Shown: one piece after another, positions 36,426 to 48,287 of the stretch | Position numbering within the stretch: the first letter of the stretch is position 1 | Layout of the letters: every line of letters begins with the position of its first letter | Assembly: GCA_003117195.1 (NCBI GenBank) | Contig: BDSI01000003.1 | Span: forward strand, 1,344,620 to 1,408,619 | Reading direction: 5' to 3' | From: Eudorina sp. 2006-703-Eu-15 | Lineage: Eukaryota; Chlorophyta; Chlorophyceae; Chlamydomonadales; Volvocaceae | DNA length: 64,000 nt | The notes under the pieces: generated by a model | Told to the model about the DNA's origin: nothing | The model's input: only the letters and a program-made list of their open reading frames with translations | The model's database searches: none | Program-made: the position numbers and the translations under genes

Positions 36426-39400
36426 CTCTTACAAAAACCGCGCGAAGACGTTGGACAATGCGCGCACCAGGCTATTTGCAGCTCAAATTGGCGGGCACAC
36501 TCAAGTACTCAATTTGACAAAGAGGCAGTATGCAATGCACCAATTCCACTACTAGGCATAAATCTGCGCAAATCGCTTTATGGTGGGCGGAGTTTGGAGT
36601 TTGCAATCAGCACGGATGTCTGACAGCCCCAGTCATGATAACCAGCTGTCGCTCAAAACAGGCGGTTGAGTCAAATCACACCCTTATCATAATCCTGTAG
36701 GCAGCGCACGCTTATATCTTTGATGATTTGCAATAAATTCGCATCAAGTCTTGACCTAACACGACCCGGGTATGGACCCTGTTGCATTGATCATCCGCAG
36801 GAAGAAATAAAACATACTCATTCACATTGGGTAACTCACAACGAACATCGGCATTTGTTCTGCAAAGGTCTGCAACGTGGCCCTTCCGACAGCACACCGC
36901 CGGCCTTCTTCGATTTCGGCTTCTGACGGTTGCGCTCTAGGCGCGTCTCAGATTGAAATCTGCAGTTCTACATGCAAAAAATATTCCATGCACTAGCTTT
37001 GCATTGTCGCACGTAGCTAATAGCGATCCGAAAGGGCAAATTCAGCGCCCACCCAAACCCCAACCCGCACTCCTAAAATCTTACAAAACATTGTCACCTC
37101 ACAATACGGTATGCCTGCAAGATGTTTCGCCAACTCCTTGCAGACATGATGTCACGTGGTGCGGCGCTTCGAGTTTGCAGCGGCGTGCCAGCGGTCTGTG
37201 TGTCCCAGAGAACACCACCTAGCATCCACTCCGCTTTGCGCATGTCGATGTCCATGTACCATGGACGGAACCGGGCTGTACTTCAGGTTACATTAAGGTC
37301 TGCCCGGCTGTAGAGCGCATGCCTCTATATGCCTCTTGATGCGACGGAGTGCCGACCTTACAGCTCAGACAGGGCTCACCTCGACAGACGGGCGGCGGAC
37401 ATGCCAGCGAATTGAGCGAACACCCCAGGTCGCCCGCTGCCCATAGGCCTCACGCCGACCGCGTTGACCGAAGCAAGGCGTCTTTCCGCACATTCAATTG
37501 ACCGCAAATGTTGGGTACACCTTCACCTGGGTGTCACAACCCCCTTCGTCATGTCGCCGCCAACGCATTTACCTCCCCCTCATCAGGACGGTACGGCATC
37601 TTGCAGCGACTCATCATGGCCCTCTGCTGAAGTACGGCATGTCCACTTCATCCAGTCGTTGACCTACTGGCGAGGATACGCGCCTACACACACGTTCATG
37701 TCCATGTCCCCCCTTTGGACGTGACGCTAAGCGGGGACGCAAGCACGCCACTGAGGGTCCACTGCAACCGCGTTGATACACTGGTCGTGACCCGCTGCTG
37801 GTCGTCGCAGCCGCCATGGTTGATACACTGGTCATCCCAACCGCTGTGCACCGCTGTTTCTTGCTTTCGTGTACGGGTCTCTTTGAGTGCTCTGAGGCTG
37901 CTCTGAAGCGCCCGGAGGGTGGGAGCTCCACTTGCCCCCACCGCAGCCCCGCGGCAGCTCGACTCTGCGGGTCCCCCAAGCAACGCCGCAATCCCCGACC
38001 CGTCCTCTGAACTTCGCCGCACATCACTCAGTCCGTCCACGCTGTGCTGCGGTGCATGCGGCGGTATTGAGCCGAACTTTCCCGAGGTCCGCAGATTTCG
38101 AGTGGCAATTCGACAAATGTATGACTGAGCTGTGCTCGAGCGTCGAGAAGCCGAATACGGCAGTGCTGGCATGTCACAAGGTGAGACGCTCTCTCCCCGC
38201 GTGGCGTCAGATGGTACGGCACCCAGACAGCGAACCCACGTGCGAGCACGTGCAACCAACACACACATACACACTCGGTCGGGCGGGTTGCATTCCTAAA
38301 CACACATACACACTCTCTTTTCTAAACACCGCGCACACATGCCACCCCTACTGCCACCCCGACCCCGCGTGACGCATCAGTTCCACAACACCTCTCATCC
38401 CCGCCCGAGCCAGTCCGCCGGGTGACTAATCGGACCTGCCGTACAGTGCATCCGGCAGATAACCCGGACACGGTTCCTTACCCCCCAGAGCCCGGACACG
38501 CGCCCCGCCTGCTCTCCAATGCCCCACCCACGGGCCCACCCGTACCCAGAAAACCGCATTTTGGTAAAAGCACCCGTCGGAGAACACCTCAGCGCGTCAA
38601 AGCGCTCAGCCGGCAGCCCGCAGCTCATGCCTGAGTGCGGAACGCGTAGACTGCCGTACACCATAGAAAGTCTTGGTCGTCTTGTCGTACAATAAGCTTG
38701 TCTCTGCCCATCCGGAAGCTTTCCCTGACAGAGCTTAAGTTCCTCCCTGCAACTATCCGTCAACCATCCCCCGGCTCTTAAGCCCACTACGGACGATCCA
38801 AGTGGTCGCCAAACAGCGGTTTCGGGGGCGCCTGAATCCGAATCCGGAACGACACGTGCAAAGAAGAGGCCAAACCCTAGCAAGTACAGTCCTCTGCCCT
38901 CTTCTCCCCCTTTCTCTGGATCCCCTCCGCACTCCCCGTTAGGCTCCCTCCCTGGCCGTTCTCAACCCCAGGACAAGCCAGCTGCCGTCGCCCAGGCGCG
39001 CCTTCCGGCCGTTCGGACGCAGCGACGGTCTTGCTTGGTTGTGTGGTTTTGGTGCCAACCCACATTTCCATTTGACGCTCAGGTCGATCTCCGAATTAAA
39101 ACCAGCCAGACCCCAAAACGCGAACCTCGGCGGCGGACACGTCATACCTGTGGTCCCTCGACACGTCACCCCCGGGGTGCCCCTGCGGTCAGAGGGTCAA
39201 GCTCTGAACTGGCCCCGGCTTGCCTACATGCCTATGTCGTACATACACTCGAAAAATCTTCGTGGAGTGTTCCCCCGGGCTCTCAACTCCCAGACCCGCC
39301 ACTGTACGGTAAACCGCTGTAAACCGCTGTAATCCGCTGCAGGACGCGCTCCAGTACATCCCGTGCTCACCGTACACCGTACACTCCCTCTGATACAACC

Positions 39401-39518
39401 AACCCCGACGAGGCCCGCATAGCTGGCTGTGCTCGCGGCAGCGGCATCAAAACTGGTGTTCACTTGCCGTACGTCCGTACACTCAGTCATCCCTCTCGTC
39501 CGAACACTGTACGGCAGT
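36426..39518. other. Region between isomerase start and pyruvate kinase stop
   Basis: Should contain the isomerase promoter (AT-richer at 36430-37100) and the pyruvate kinase 3' UTR. I see no further gene or RNA. A family A repeat copy lies at 38274-38306. The poly(A) site of pyruvate kinase could not be placed. Confidence 0.4.
38274..38306 (-). repeat. Dispersed repeat, family A copy 3 (diverged)
   Basis: On the minus strand TGTGTTTAGGAATGCAACCC followed by GCCCGACCGA. It shares the flanks of the family with a changed centre. It is not in a recognised gene but lies downstream of pyruvate kinase. Confidence 0.45.
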
Positions 39519-39755
39519 TCAGTCGGTCTTGGTGATGGGGTCCATCGAGCCAATGACGAAGAGCGGGTGATTCAACCGCATCACGCTGCACGGGGTTGCG
39601 GCGGCAGATTAATCAGAAGGTCAAGGCAGGACAACGGCAGCACAAAGGCAGGCGAGAATTTCCTGACCTGCCTGTGAAAGCCCGTGAAAGCCTGTGTGGC
39701 CTTCCGTTCAGGGCTGTCGGCAAGGTCGCTTCCAAGTGCTCAGGCCATGATGTGT

Positions 39756-39817
<62 letters not shown>

Positions 39818-42800
39818 AACAACACGAGCAAAATGTATATTTCAACGGCTAGGTTGCGCAAATGCGGTTACGTTTCCGTTACAACCGTTGGCTAACCGCT
39901 CACCTGGGGACCACGTGGTCGTCAACGGTAATCAGCTTCACCACGCCGGCCTCCTCCATCACGTCGCTGTAGCCGGTGCGGGGGCACTGGCTCACCACGA
40001 CCTTGTCGCCAGACTTGACCATACCCACCTGCTTGGCCTGCGGGAGGATGATGGAGTTTTTGGGGGGAGTTGAGGGGGAACGTTGACGGCGAGTCGAGGG
40101 GGAGTGCACGTGTAGGGCTTGACGGGGCTCAAAAGAAGAAAACCCCAAACCCAAGGGGAATGGCGGGGGTTGAGTGGAACTGGCGGGAGTTGAGGGGAAC
40201 TTGCTGGGTTGCAGGGGTTCCCCGTGTAGAGGCATCCGTCGGCATAGCGCACAGCAGTAGCAGCTGTAGCAGCAGCAGCACCAGGATCAGCAGCAGCCGT
40301 AGGGCAGCAGCAGTAGGAGCAGCAGCAGTAGCAGCAGTAGCAGCAGCAGTAGCAGCAGCAGCAGTAGCAGCAGTAGCAGCAGTAGCAGCAGTAGCACCAC
40401 CACCACCCACAGCAGCAGCAGCAGCTGACGTCTGCACTCACGTAGGAGATGGCGTAGTCCAGGATGGCCCCCCCGGGCAGGGAGAAGTCCGGGTCCGCCA
40501 TGATGGGCAGCACGCCGCGGTACATGAGGCACTGCCGGGCCTGGACCTCGCCCATCAGGGTCCATTTGAGGCCGTCGGACTTGATGTCGGGGCACACCAC
40601 CTGGGGGGAAAGAGTGAGTGAGTGCGGGGGAGGGGAGGTGGGTATAGGACATTGATATTGAAATATTTATACTGCAGGGGGGAAAGAGGCGGGGCGCCGG
40701 GGGGAGGCGGGGCGCCGGGGGGAGGCGGGGCGCCGGGGACCGGTTGATGATGCAGAGCCCCAGGCCCAGAACGGACGAACCCAGAGAGCTAGCTAGGTGT
40801 CTGCCACTAGCTAGGGCCCGGATGCCCAGACGTATTGTAAACGACCTGATACCGGAAACAAATTGGGACGTGCGCGGGAAAATATTTTGCTGCCGTACAC
40901 TGCCGTCCTGCACCTGGGATTCGGATAGCAGCTGCGCCTTCAGCGGTGAATCGCTGCTACTGCCGCCGTCAGAGCTGCTGCGGTCGTGACCGGCGCTGCT
41001 GTATCGGTCGTTGTTGTGCGCCTTGGCCTCGTGAGGGTCCGCACACACCACCTGAGAAGATGCGTGTTGCCGTACAATCGTACATTGTGCCGTACGGTAG
41101 CATGTATGTCCCCCGCGTGCACACGCGTGGACGGTCGGTCGCGGGCGTGTGTACGACGGCGCGCGGTTCCGCCCATGGCCCGGTCCCAGCGCACGCGACA
41201 GCGACGGCGGCGGCGGCGGCGGAGAGACGCAGGCGGCGGCGGGTCGTGCAGCGTACGGCGGTCGTGTGCATGTGGGGCACACACGCGGGGGCAGCGGGGG
41301 CAAGCGACGAGGTCGGGCGGCGGCAGCAGCGGCGGCGGTGGTGGTGGGCCTTATGCACAGCTGGCCTTTCAGAGGAAGGCACATGTCGACGAGTGCCAAA
41401 CGACTCGGAGCCGCACGGTGATTCACCACCAAGGCCCCAGCATCCGACACCCCGACATCTGCCGCCGCCGCCGCCACCACCACCACCACCGCCGCCGCCG
41501 CTGCCGCCATCCGCTTCCCCCCCACTCCCCACTATCCAACGTAAAATCCCCTCTTCCATCGAAACCCCAGGCCGGTTAAGACCCCTGGAAGCGCCCAAAG
41601 CTCACAGAGACCTGACACACTGCACGACAGGAAAAACAACACGCCGTGCCACGTACGACACGAGAGAACTTTCGCAGTGTACGACACAAGTACGCCGTAC
41701 CGTCAGGATGGGCGACGCCGGCTTGTACTTGGCGACCAAGCGGGCCGTCTGGCCGGTGACGGTGAAGACGATGATGAGGGCAGCGTTGATCTTGGCGGCG
41801 GCGCGGACAGCCGAGGAAGCCAGTGCCTCCCGCTTGCCCAGGTTCGGGTGCAGCGTGTAGCAACCAAAGTACTCCATCAGGGAACGGTAGTACGACTGGT
41901 TGTCGAAGCACAGCTCGGCCTGCACGGCACGGATGGGTACGGCAGGAGGCCGGCGGAATGGGGAGGGTGTTGAGTGAGGGTGCAGTAAGGGGCATTCAGG
42001 GTGCAAGGGGCTAGGGTTTTGGGGTTTTTTAAACCCAGGGGCATTCAGGGTGCAGGGGGCTAGGGATTTAGGGTTTTGGTGATGTTGGTTCTGGGCCACT
42101 TTCCCTCCTCTTCCCTAGCTCGTCTCCTGCCTCTTTCCTCCTCTCCCTTCTCTCTGAACTACTCTTCTCGTCCCCCTCCATGACCCTTTTCCCCCTCCCC
42201 TTACCCCTACGTTGCCCTTTCCCTTCCTCCCTCTTCCCCCCTCCCTTCCTCCCTCCTCCCCCCTCCCTTCCTCCCTCCTCCCCTTCCTGCCCCCTCCCTC
42301 TCCACCCCACCTGCTTGCAGATGGCCAGCACCGTCTGCACCGTCTGCACCGGGTACTTGCCGCGGAAGGTCTCAGAGCCCAGCAGGATGCCGTCGGCGCC
42401 GTCCAGGGTCAGGTTGGCCACATCCGTCGCCTCGGCGCGGGTGGGGCGGGGCGCGTCTGCGACGCGGGGTTTCGGAGCAAGCACATGCGGATTGCGGCCA
42501 GGCGGGCAGGCGGTTCCGGAGCGGGAGAGAGAGATGGCGGGGGCGCGGGCAGCGCCTGGCGTTAGGTTAGTTTACGCGGCCCGGACCCTTACACACGATG
42601 GGACGACCACCCACCGCCACACCAACCCAACTTTCCGACACACGATGAAGCCATGAAGGCCATGTACCGAATGCGCGGCCGACGCGAGGTCGGATGCGGT
42701 CGGCCAGCATGACCGACCGACCGACCGACCGACCCCACCGACGTGTAGGAACCCTACAGAGGAATTCGTGCAGGTGGAGCAACCGGCCCTGGGCTGCCAC

Positions 42801-45800
42801 GGCACCCTGGCAGGGCCCCGGCCCAACGGTCAACCGACTCTGTCAACCGCCCTACCCGTCATCGTGTCCACGACGCGCGTCACCATGGCTGGCTTGCCCG
42901 CCAGGTTGCAGGCCCGGAGGAGCTGCTTCTGCGCCAGGAACATCTGAGGAGAGGCGGGGTGCGGGGAGCGGGGAGCGGGAAGGGATGAGTGCCCAGGCGG
43001 GGTATGGATTGGGGAACCAGGCGGGGTGAGGATATTGAGTGGTGGAAGAAGCAGCGATAATGGAGAAGATTTGATCAGCCGCCGCTCGATTGGGAAACGT
43101 GGATCGAGGAATGTCCGCACCGGAGCAAGTACTACCCGGAGCAAGTACGACAGGGTCATCCGGGCCGCGCGAGAGCGACAGCTCCTCCCCGCCGCGCGCG
43201 CTTCCTCGGCAGCGCGGCCCCCCCCCACAAGCCACAGCCAGCCACGGCCCCGCCAAGCCACAGCCATCCGTGCTACCGATTCATTAACCCTTTGTCCCCA
43301 GCCGGCACGGTCCCGCCCCCGCAACCCAACCCACATATGCCCAACTACGCCTCCACTCCCCCAAACACGCCCGATCCAGCCACCCAGCCCGGCACAATCC
43401 CCGACCCCGCGCAATCCCCAGCCCTGCACACAACCCCCGGCCCTTCGCAATCCCCAGCCCAGCACACAACCCCCGGCCCTTCGCAATCCCCGGCCCAGCA
43501 CAACCCCCGGCCTTTCGCAACCCCCGACCCTGCACAACCCCCGGCCCAGCACAATCCCCAGCCCAGAGTGTCCTCCCGCCCCACCTTCTCCGCGTCCAGG
43601 CAGACGCCCAAGTTGCCGCGGGACAGCAGCACTGCATCTGAGGCCTCAATGATCTCCGCGCTGTTAATCAGGCCCTCCATGTTCTCAATCTTGGCCATGA
43701 TGCGAGTCTGAGTCAGACCCGCGCTGCAGGGAGCAGGGGGGTCAGGTGGGGGCTCAGGTCAATAATCAGGTCAGGCTTCAGGTCTGGGGTCGGGTTGGGG
43801 CCGCTAGGGGCTGCAGGAAACTAGTAGGCAGCGATCAGCTGGTAAACTGGCAGAGCTCAGAGGAGGTGATATGACCAGAAGGCCGAACGGATATGCCATG
43901 TGACTCGCTGCGGCTCGGTGCCGTTTTGTGGCTGCCTTCCCCTCCAGGCGCAAGCTCGTACACAAGTTCGTACACAAGCTCGCACACAAGCGCGTACACA
44001 AAAACGCGTTGCACCTGCTGGCAGCAGTGCTCCCTCCCTCCCTGGAGGACCGTTGTTAGGACTCCTGCAACAGCTATACCTCCCTCTCTGCCCCTCTCCC
44101 TCTCTCCCTCTCTCCCTCTCTCCCTCTCTCCCTCTCTCCCTCTCTCCCTCTCTCCCTCCCTCCCTCCCTCCCTCCCTCCCTCCCTCCCTCCCTCCCTCCC
44201 TCCCTCTCTCCCTCTCTCGCTCTCTCCCTCTCTCCCACTCCCCCCTTTGCGACGTCAACTGCTCGCAACAAGCCGCGTGGTCGCAGTCTCGCAGAGCCCA
44301 CTCGGCACCGCCAGCCCAGGATCTCTCCACTCAGCCGGCCTCCCTCCCCCTGTCTGGCCCCTACACCTCTGACCCTCCCGCCCAACCCCTTCCCGCCATC
44401 CGCAATCACGTTACCTTCCCAGCGCTGTGCCCGACCCGCAGCCAGCACCCACCCACCCGCCCCCTGCTCCCCTCGGCCCCGGAGACTCGGCCAGCCCCCT
44501 CGCGTTGGGGCCCCAGCTCTTCAGCCCTGCCCTGCCCTGTAGCCCTGCTTTGTAGTACTTCCCTGCTGTTCGGGCCCTCCCTGCTCTTTGGCCCTGCTGT
44601 TTGGCCCTGCTCTTTGGCCTTGCTCTGTAGTCAGTCAAATCTCTCCCTTTGTTAAATCCCTCCCTGCTCTTTAGCCCTACTCTTTGGCCTTTCAGTCTTT
44701 CCCTGCTCTGGGCTCCCGGATCTTCAGCCCCGCCCTTCCGCGAACAGCCCTTCGCCGCCCCACCCCGCCCCAAAGAGGCTCACCTGTCCAGCACCTGCCG
44801 CACCACCGCGATGTCCGCCGCGCTGCGGGTGAACGACACCGACACGTAGTCAATCTTGTTGACCGAGCCCCACTGCCGGATGGCGGCGTGGTCGGTATCC
44901 GCCAGGATGGGCGCCTCGTTGCGCATGTTGGCGATGTGGACCTGGGGGGCGAGGTCGGGGGGGGGAGAGGTCGGGCAGGTCGGGGGGCGAGGGGGGAGTC
45001 GGAGGGGGGGGGAGGTCGGGCAGGGTCGGGCAGGGTCACGAATAATAGGACAACACGTGGGGGAAAGCGTGAGAATGGTCACAATCAGATGGGTGATCGA
45101 GAGCAAGAGGGGGTGGGCAGCGGGCGGGACAGCGAAGCCCTGCCGAGCTGCCCGGCTGGCTACGTGGGTGTGCGCTCAGGCCTTGCGGGCGCTGACCAGT
45201 ACTGGGCGGCCGTCCCCGTCACCCACCACCGCCACCCTAGGTGGTTACCCACCAGTAGGCTTGTGGCTACCACCTCTAAGGTGGTCAAACACCAGCAGGC
45301 TTGCCAGCAGGGCCCAACTTGCCTGCCGGCCGGCGCAATCCCCCAACCCTGCACAGCCACTTTCCGCCCCCGACGGAGGATGCGTGGCGGCCATTACGGG
45401 ACCTGCCCCGCGACCCTCCTCGCCACATAGCCCATCCGTCGTCCACATTTCCCAAACCCTCCGACCTTAAATCCGCCGACCGGATCCTTCCTGACCGCGA
45501 GCGCGAGGCCCTCCTGCCCCCCGCCCTCCTGCCCCCACCCTCCTGCCCCCACCCTCCTGCCCCCCGCCCTCCTGCCCCCCACCCTCCTGCCCCCCGCCCT
45601 CCTGCCCACAGAGTAGGATCACCCTTCACAGATCTCAACCCCTCCGCCCTTTCACCCAACCCGACCCGGCCCTTCCCTCCTCACCGTCAGCGCCAGACCC
45701 TCCAGCACGCAGGTGTTGTTACACGTGCAGATGGCCTCGTTGCCGCGGACCTGCGGCGGATTCCCAGCCAGGCACCCCGTCACCCGGTCAGTCCGTCAGT

Positions 45801-47690
45801 CAGTCAGTCCGTCCGTCCGTCAGTCGGTCCATCACCCGGTCAGTCCGTAATGGGGCAGGGGACCAGCTCTGTATTGTGTGAGCCGCGTCGTCGGGTGCTT
45901 TGGTTCCCCTCACAGACCAGTAACAGGGAGGGGCATTTGCTGAATGTAGGTGCAGCTTTGCCTCCGAAACCCAAGCTCAGCCCAAACCACTGGCAGTCCC
46001 ACATGATTTCTTCAACGGCACACACAAAGGCGCATAGCTGCCAAGACCCAACTTGTCCCTGCCAACCACGGAGACAATTGCTTCCAGACATGTGCCGGGG
46101 TGTCCAACCCTAACCGAACCCTGGATGCACCCAACCGAACCCAAGACGTCGTCAAACGGAGGCAGCCCTGAGGCCCATGTCCAATTGCCTGGGCCTTCAC
46201 CCACCCAGGGGCCACAAGACACGTCGTACATCGTACATCCCCATCGTACATCCCCACCCACCTACCCACTCCACCCCCCACACACAATTTTGTGACACGT
46301 CGTACATCGTACATCCCTCACCTCTTGTACGGTGAGGTACACGGACGAGGTCTCGGAGCCAGTGAAGAGGTACTGCCCCACAAACACCTGCGATCCGGGT
46401 GCCAGGCCAGTGCCCGCCAGACTGGGGTACGAGATCGGCAGCACGCTGGCAGACGCCTGGACCGATGTGTCGCAGGTGAGGGTCAGGCTCTGACCGGCGG
46501 TGAGGCTGATGGGTGCCTCGGGCCTGGCAGGAGGAGAGTCCAGGGAGGAAGGTGGGACGGCAGAGAGGCGGGAGGGCACAACGGTGGTAAAGAAGCCCTG
46601 GCGCATCGGCGGCGGGAAGGGGGTGGCGCGGAGGGTGCAATGCAACATGGCGAGGGTGGAGGGGGCCGGGCAGGTGAAGTGGCAGGGTGAGGTGCTGGAT
46701 GCAAGGGCGGGATGTGGAGAGAGAGGTGTGATGGCGAGGGGGGCCTGGTGTGTCAGTGCTCCAGGGTGGGGTCGGGGGGCAGAGCGCGCTAGTCGGTTCG
46801 GCTGCGAGGCTGGGGGCGGTCCCGGGGCACATGCAGCCTGTGAGCGTGGGGAGGGGCCCAAAGGATGATTCTCTTGACGCATGCAGGCATGATGGAGACA
46901 CGCAGGTTAGCGGTCGAGTTTTATGTTCGGGCGGCGGGTTTTTGTGGAGGCCGGTGCGGGCTGCAACAGCGCGAGGTACGACTGAGAGCACCAACGGCCA
47001 ATGGCAAAACGGCCGCCAAAAGCGCTGGCGAGAATACGGATGAATGGATTTTTGAAGGTAAGGTTGCTGAGCATCGCGTACCTGTTGAGGACAATGATTT
47101 CCGGGCCCATGGTATCCAGCATGGTGCAGCACAGGCGTTTGGTGTTGCGCATAGCGACCCGCAGGTTGTCCAACGTTTCTTGGTGGTAATCCTGTAGTTT
47201 TGCAGCAAAATCGCGCCAACAAAGGCGCGCGATACAGGTCGTGAGAAGTGGCGACGCTCATGACGAGTGCCAAATGCTGGGCAAAAGCGTCAACGCCTTA
47301 CCATGCTTCCCCAACTGAAATCGAAGCGCGCCACCTACAGTCATTTAAAAATTGGGATCAATGCGGTCGTCAGGCATGGAAAAGGCCGCGAGCCGACGGA
47401 CCAGGCAAGGAAACGCCCTGAATTACACGTGGGCGTTACGCACCGTCATGCCGGCAAGCAGCAGCTTTTCCAGAACCTCCACAGAGCGAGTCTGCGGCCC
47501 GAGGGTGCATCCCAGCTTGGTCGATGCCGGTACGCTCAGGTCCTTGTCCTCCTGCGGCGCGCAGGTCGGCATCCGTTAGTTCCTGTGAGCGCCGCGCTGG
47601 CGGCGCCCGATCTGGACGCACCTCCAGGATACTGAGGAAAGACTTCGGAGGCTCAAAAAAAGACGTGTGGTGCGCCAGCTTGGAATCCAT
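39519..47690 (-). CDS. Pyruvate kinase, plant cytosolic type
   Basis: Converts phosphoenolpyruvate + ADP to pyruvate + ATP, the last step of glycolysis. Exons, all in phase: 47622-47690 (ATG), 47444-47551, 47302-47334, 47082-47191, 46322-46523, 45685-45750, 44784-44941, 43585-43723, 42856-42943, 42311-42456, 41701-41919, optional 40914-41051, 40442-40600, 39904-40037, 39519-39585 (stop TGA); 565 residues without the optional exon, 611 with it. Motifs: [60 protein letters not shown] (catalytic Lys260), [48 protein letters not shown] and C-terminal [17 protein letters not shown] and VTRVVD mark the plant cytosolic rather than plastid/bacterial type. No targeting peptide is seen. The last exon starts with an AGC codon split by the intron and ends DPITKTD. 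Confidence 0.92.
39755..39819 (+). repeat. 7-bp tandem repeat (CCGAAAA)n in last pyruvate kinase intron
   Basis: Nine copies, nearly perfect. Read on the minus strand as TTTTCGG it recalls, but differs from, the Chlamydomonas telomere repeat TTTTAGGG. Confidence 0.9.
40252..40430 (+). repeat. AGC/AGT trinucleotide array in a pyruvate kinase intron
   Basis: About 180 bp of mixed AGC, AGT and AGG triplets, starting about 10 bp inside the intron after exon 40442-40600. It produces spurious long ORFs on both strands. Confidence 0.9.
40686..40739 (+). repeat. 18-bp tandem repeat (AGGCGGGGCGCCGGGGGG)
   Basis: Three copies in the intron between exon 40442-40600 and the optional exon 40914-41051. 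Confidence 0.85.
40914..41051 (-). other. Candidate in-frame optional exon of pyruvate kinase
   Basis: Acceptor TTCTCAG and donor CAG|GTGCAG bound 138 bp, exactly 46 codons, phase 0 on both sides. It begins [14 protein letters not shown] and is Ser/Asp-rich afterwards. The next exon begins [10 protein letters not shown]. The plant enzyme has no residues here: ILT joins directly to VV in family members. The exon is therefore either an insertion or skipped. Confidence 0.55.
41985..42085 (+). repeat. Two copies of a ~55-bp repeat
   Basis: GGGGCATTCAGGGTGCA followed by a GGGGCTAGGG block and a TTTTGG tail, twice in tandem, in a pyruvate kinase intron. Confidence 0.75.
43425..43570 (+). repeat. 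Imperfect ~30-40-bp tandem repeat in a pyruvate kinase intron
   Basis: Repeated CCCGGCCCTTCGCAATCCCC and AGCCCAGCACACAACC blocks, next to the donor of exon 43585-43723. Confidence 0.7.
44094..44237 (+). repeat. (TCTCCC)n/(TCCC)n microsatellite
   Basis: About 140 bp of CCCTCTCT and then CCCT units in a pyruvate kinase intron. Confidence 0.95.
45512..45606 (+). repeat. ~14-bp tandem repeat (CCTCCTGCCCCC)
   Basis: Six or seven copies of CCCTCCTGCCCCC(C)A/CG, shortly before the 66-bp pyruvate kinase exon at 45685-45750 on the plus-strand map. Confidence 0.85.
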
Positions 47691-48287
47691 GGCTGCTCCT
47701 CGCCGCACTACCAAAGCGTTTTCGCGCAGCAGTTCCTGAACAGCCCCAATTCGCAAACTGGCAACGAGTGACTCACGACGAGGACGGGACAGACAATTGT
47801 TCGGGCGCCTCGCACTTAAAAGTCACGCCGCGGCAAAACGGTTTGATCGTTGCAGTACAGCTCGTTTGCCCTTTGTTGCCATCAAAAGTTCACAACCTCA
47901 ACAGTTGACAGGCCTGCAACATTTTGTAGTGCGTGGTGCTCTCTGTAGGTCGCTCAAACACTAACCACACGACCTATTTGAGATACCGCAAACCGCCCTA
48001 ACCAACCGAACTTCTGACTTGGCATTCGGGAACTTCGCATGCAATCGCAGCACTGGTTGAATATCCATTCCGCAGTTACACCATTTCTGTAATCGTATTT
48101 TCACGTCATTCGTGGAGGTTTGTCAACCACGACAGTGACGTTCGTGGTTTGGCAGTCTCAGTTTCGCTAGCGACAGGAGGTTATCAGCGTGGTATCTCCA
48201 TCGGTACTTGACTTTCGTGGCAATCCACGCTGCGCACAAAAGCTCGCAACACTCCTTTCGTTCCTTCTGTCCCCAAACCAGCCGACC
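47691..48287. promoter_or_regulatory. Divergent intergenic region between pyruvate kinase and hslU
   Basis: The two start codons face away from each other across 597 bp. No ORF of interest lies between them, so the stretch must hold both promoters and both 5' UTRs. I did not recognise a TATA box or a known motif. Confidence 0.5.

Noticed and set aside
36585..36640. Second DWG string (HDWG) upstream of the isomerase
   Set aside because: The exon at 36363-36425 gives a better family N-terminus with its own ATG and a phase-0 donor.
39755..39819. Interstitial telomere repeat
   Set aside because: The unit is TTTTCGG, not TTTTAGGG, and it lies inside an intron.
39900..39905. Direct stop of pyruvate kinase after HVVP (AGG TGA)
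   Set aside because: CCCAG|GTGAGC is a strong donor, and a phase-matched exon with a GTGCAG acceptor (39519-39585) follows, giving a normal C-terminus. The direct stop remains possible as an intron-retention form.
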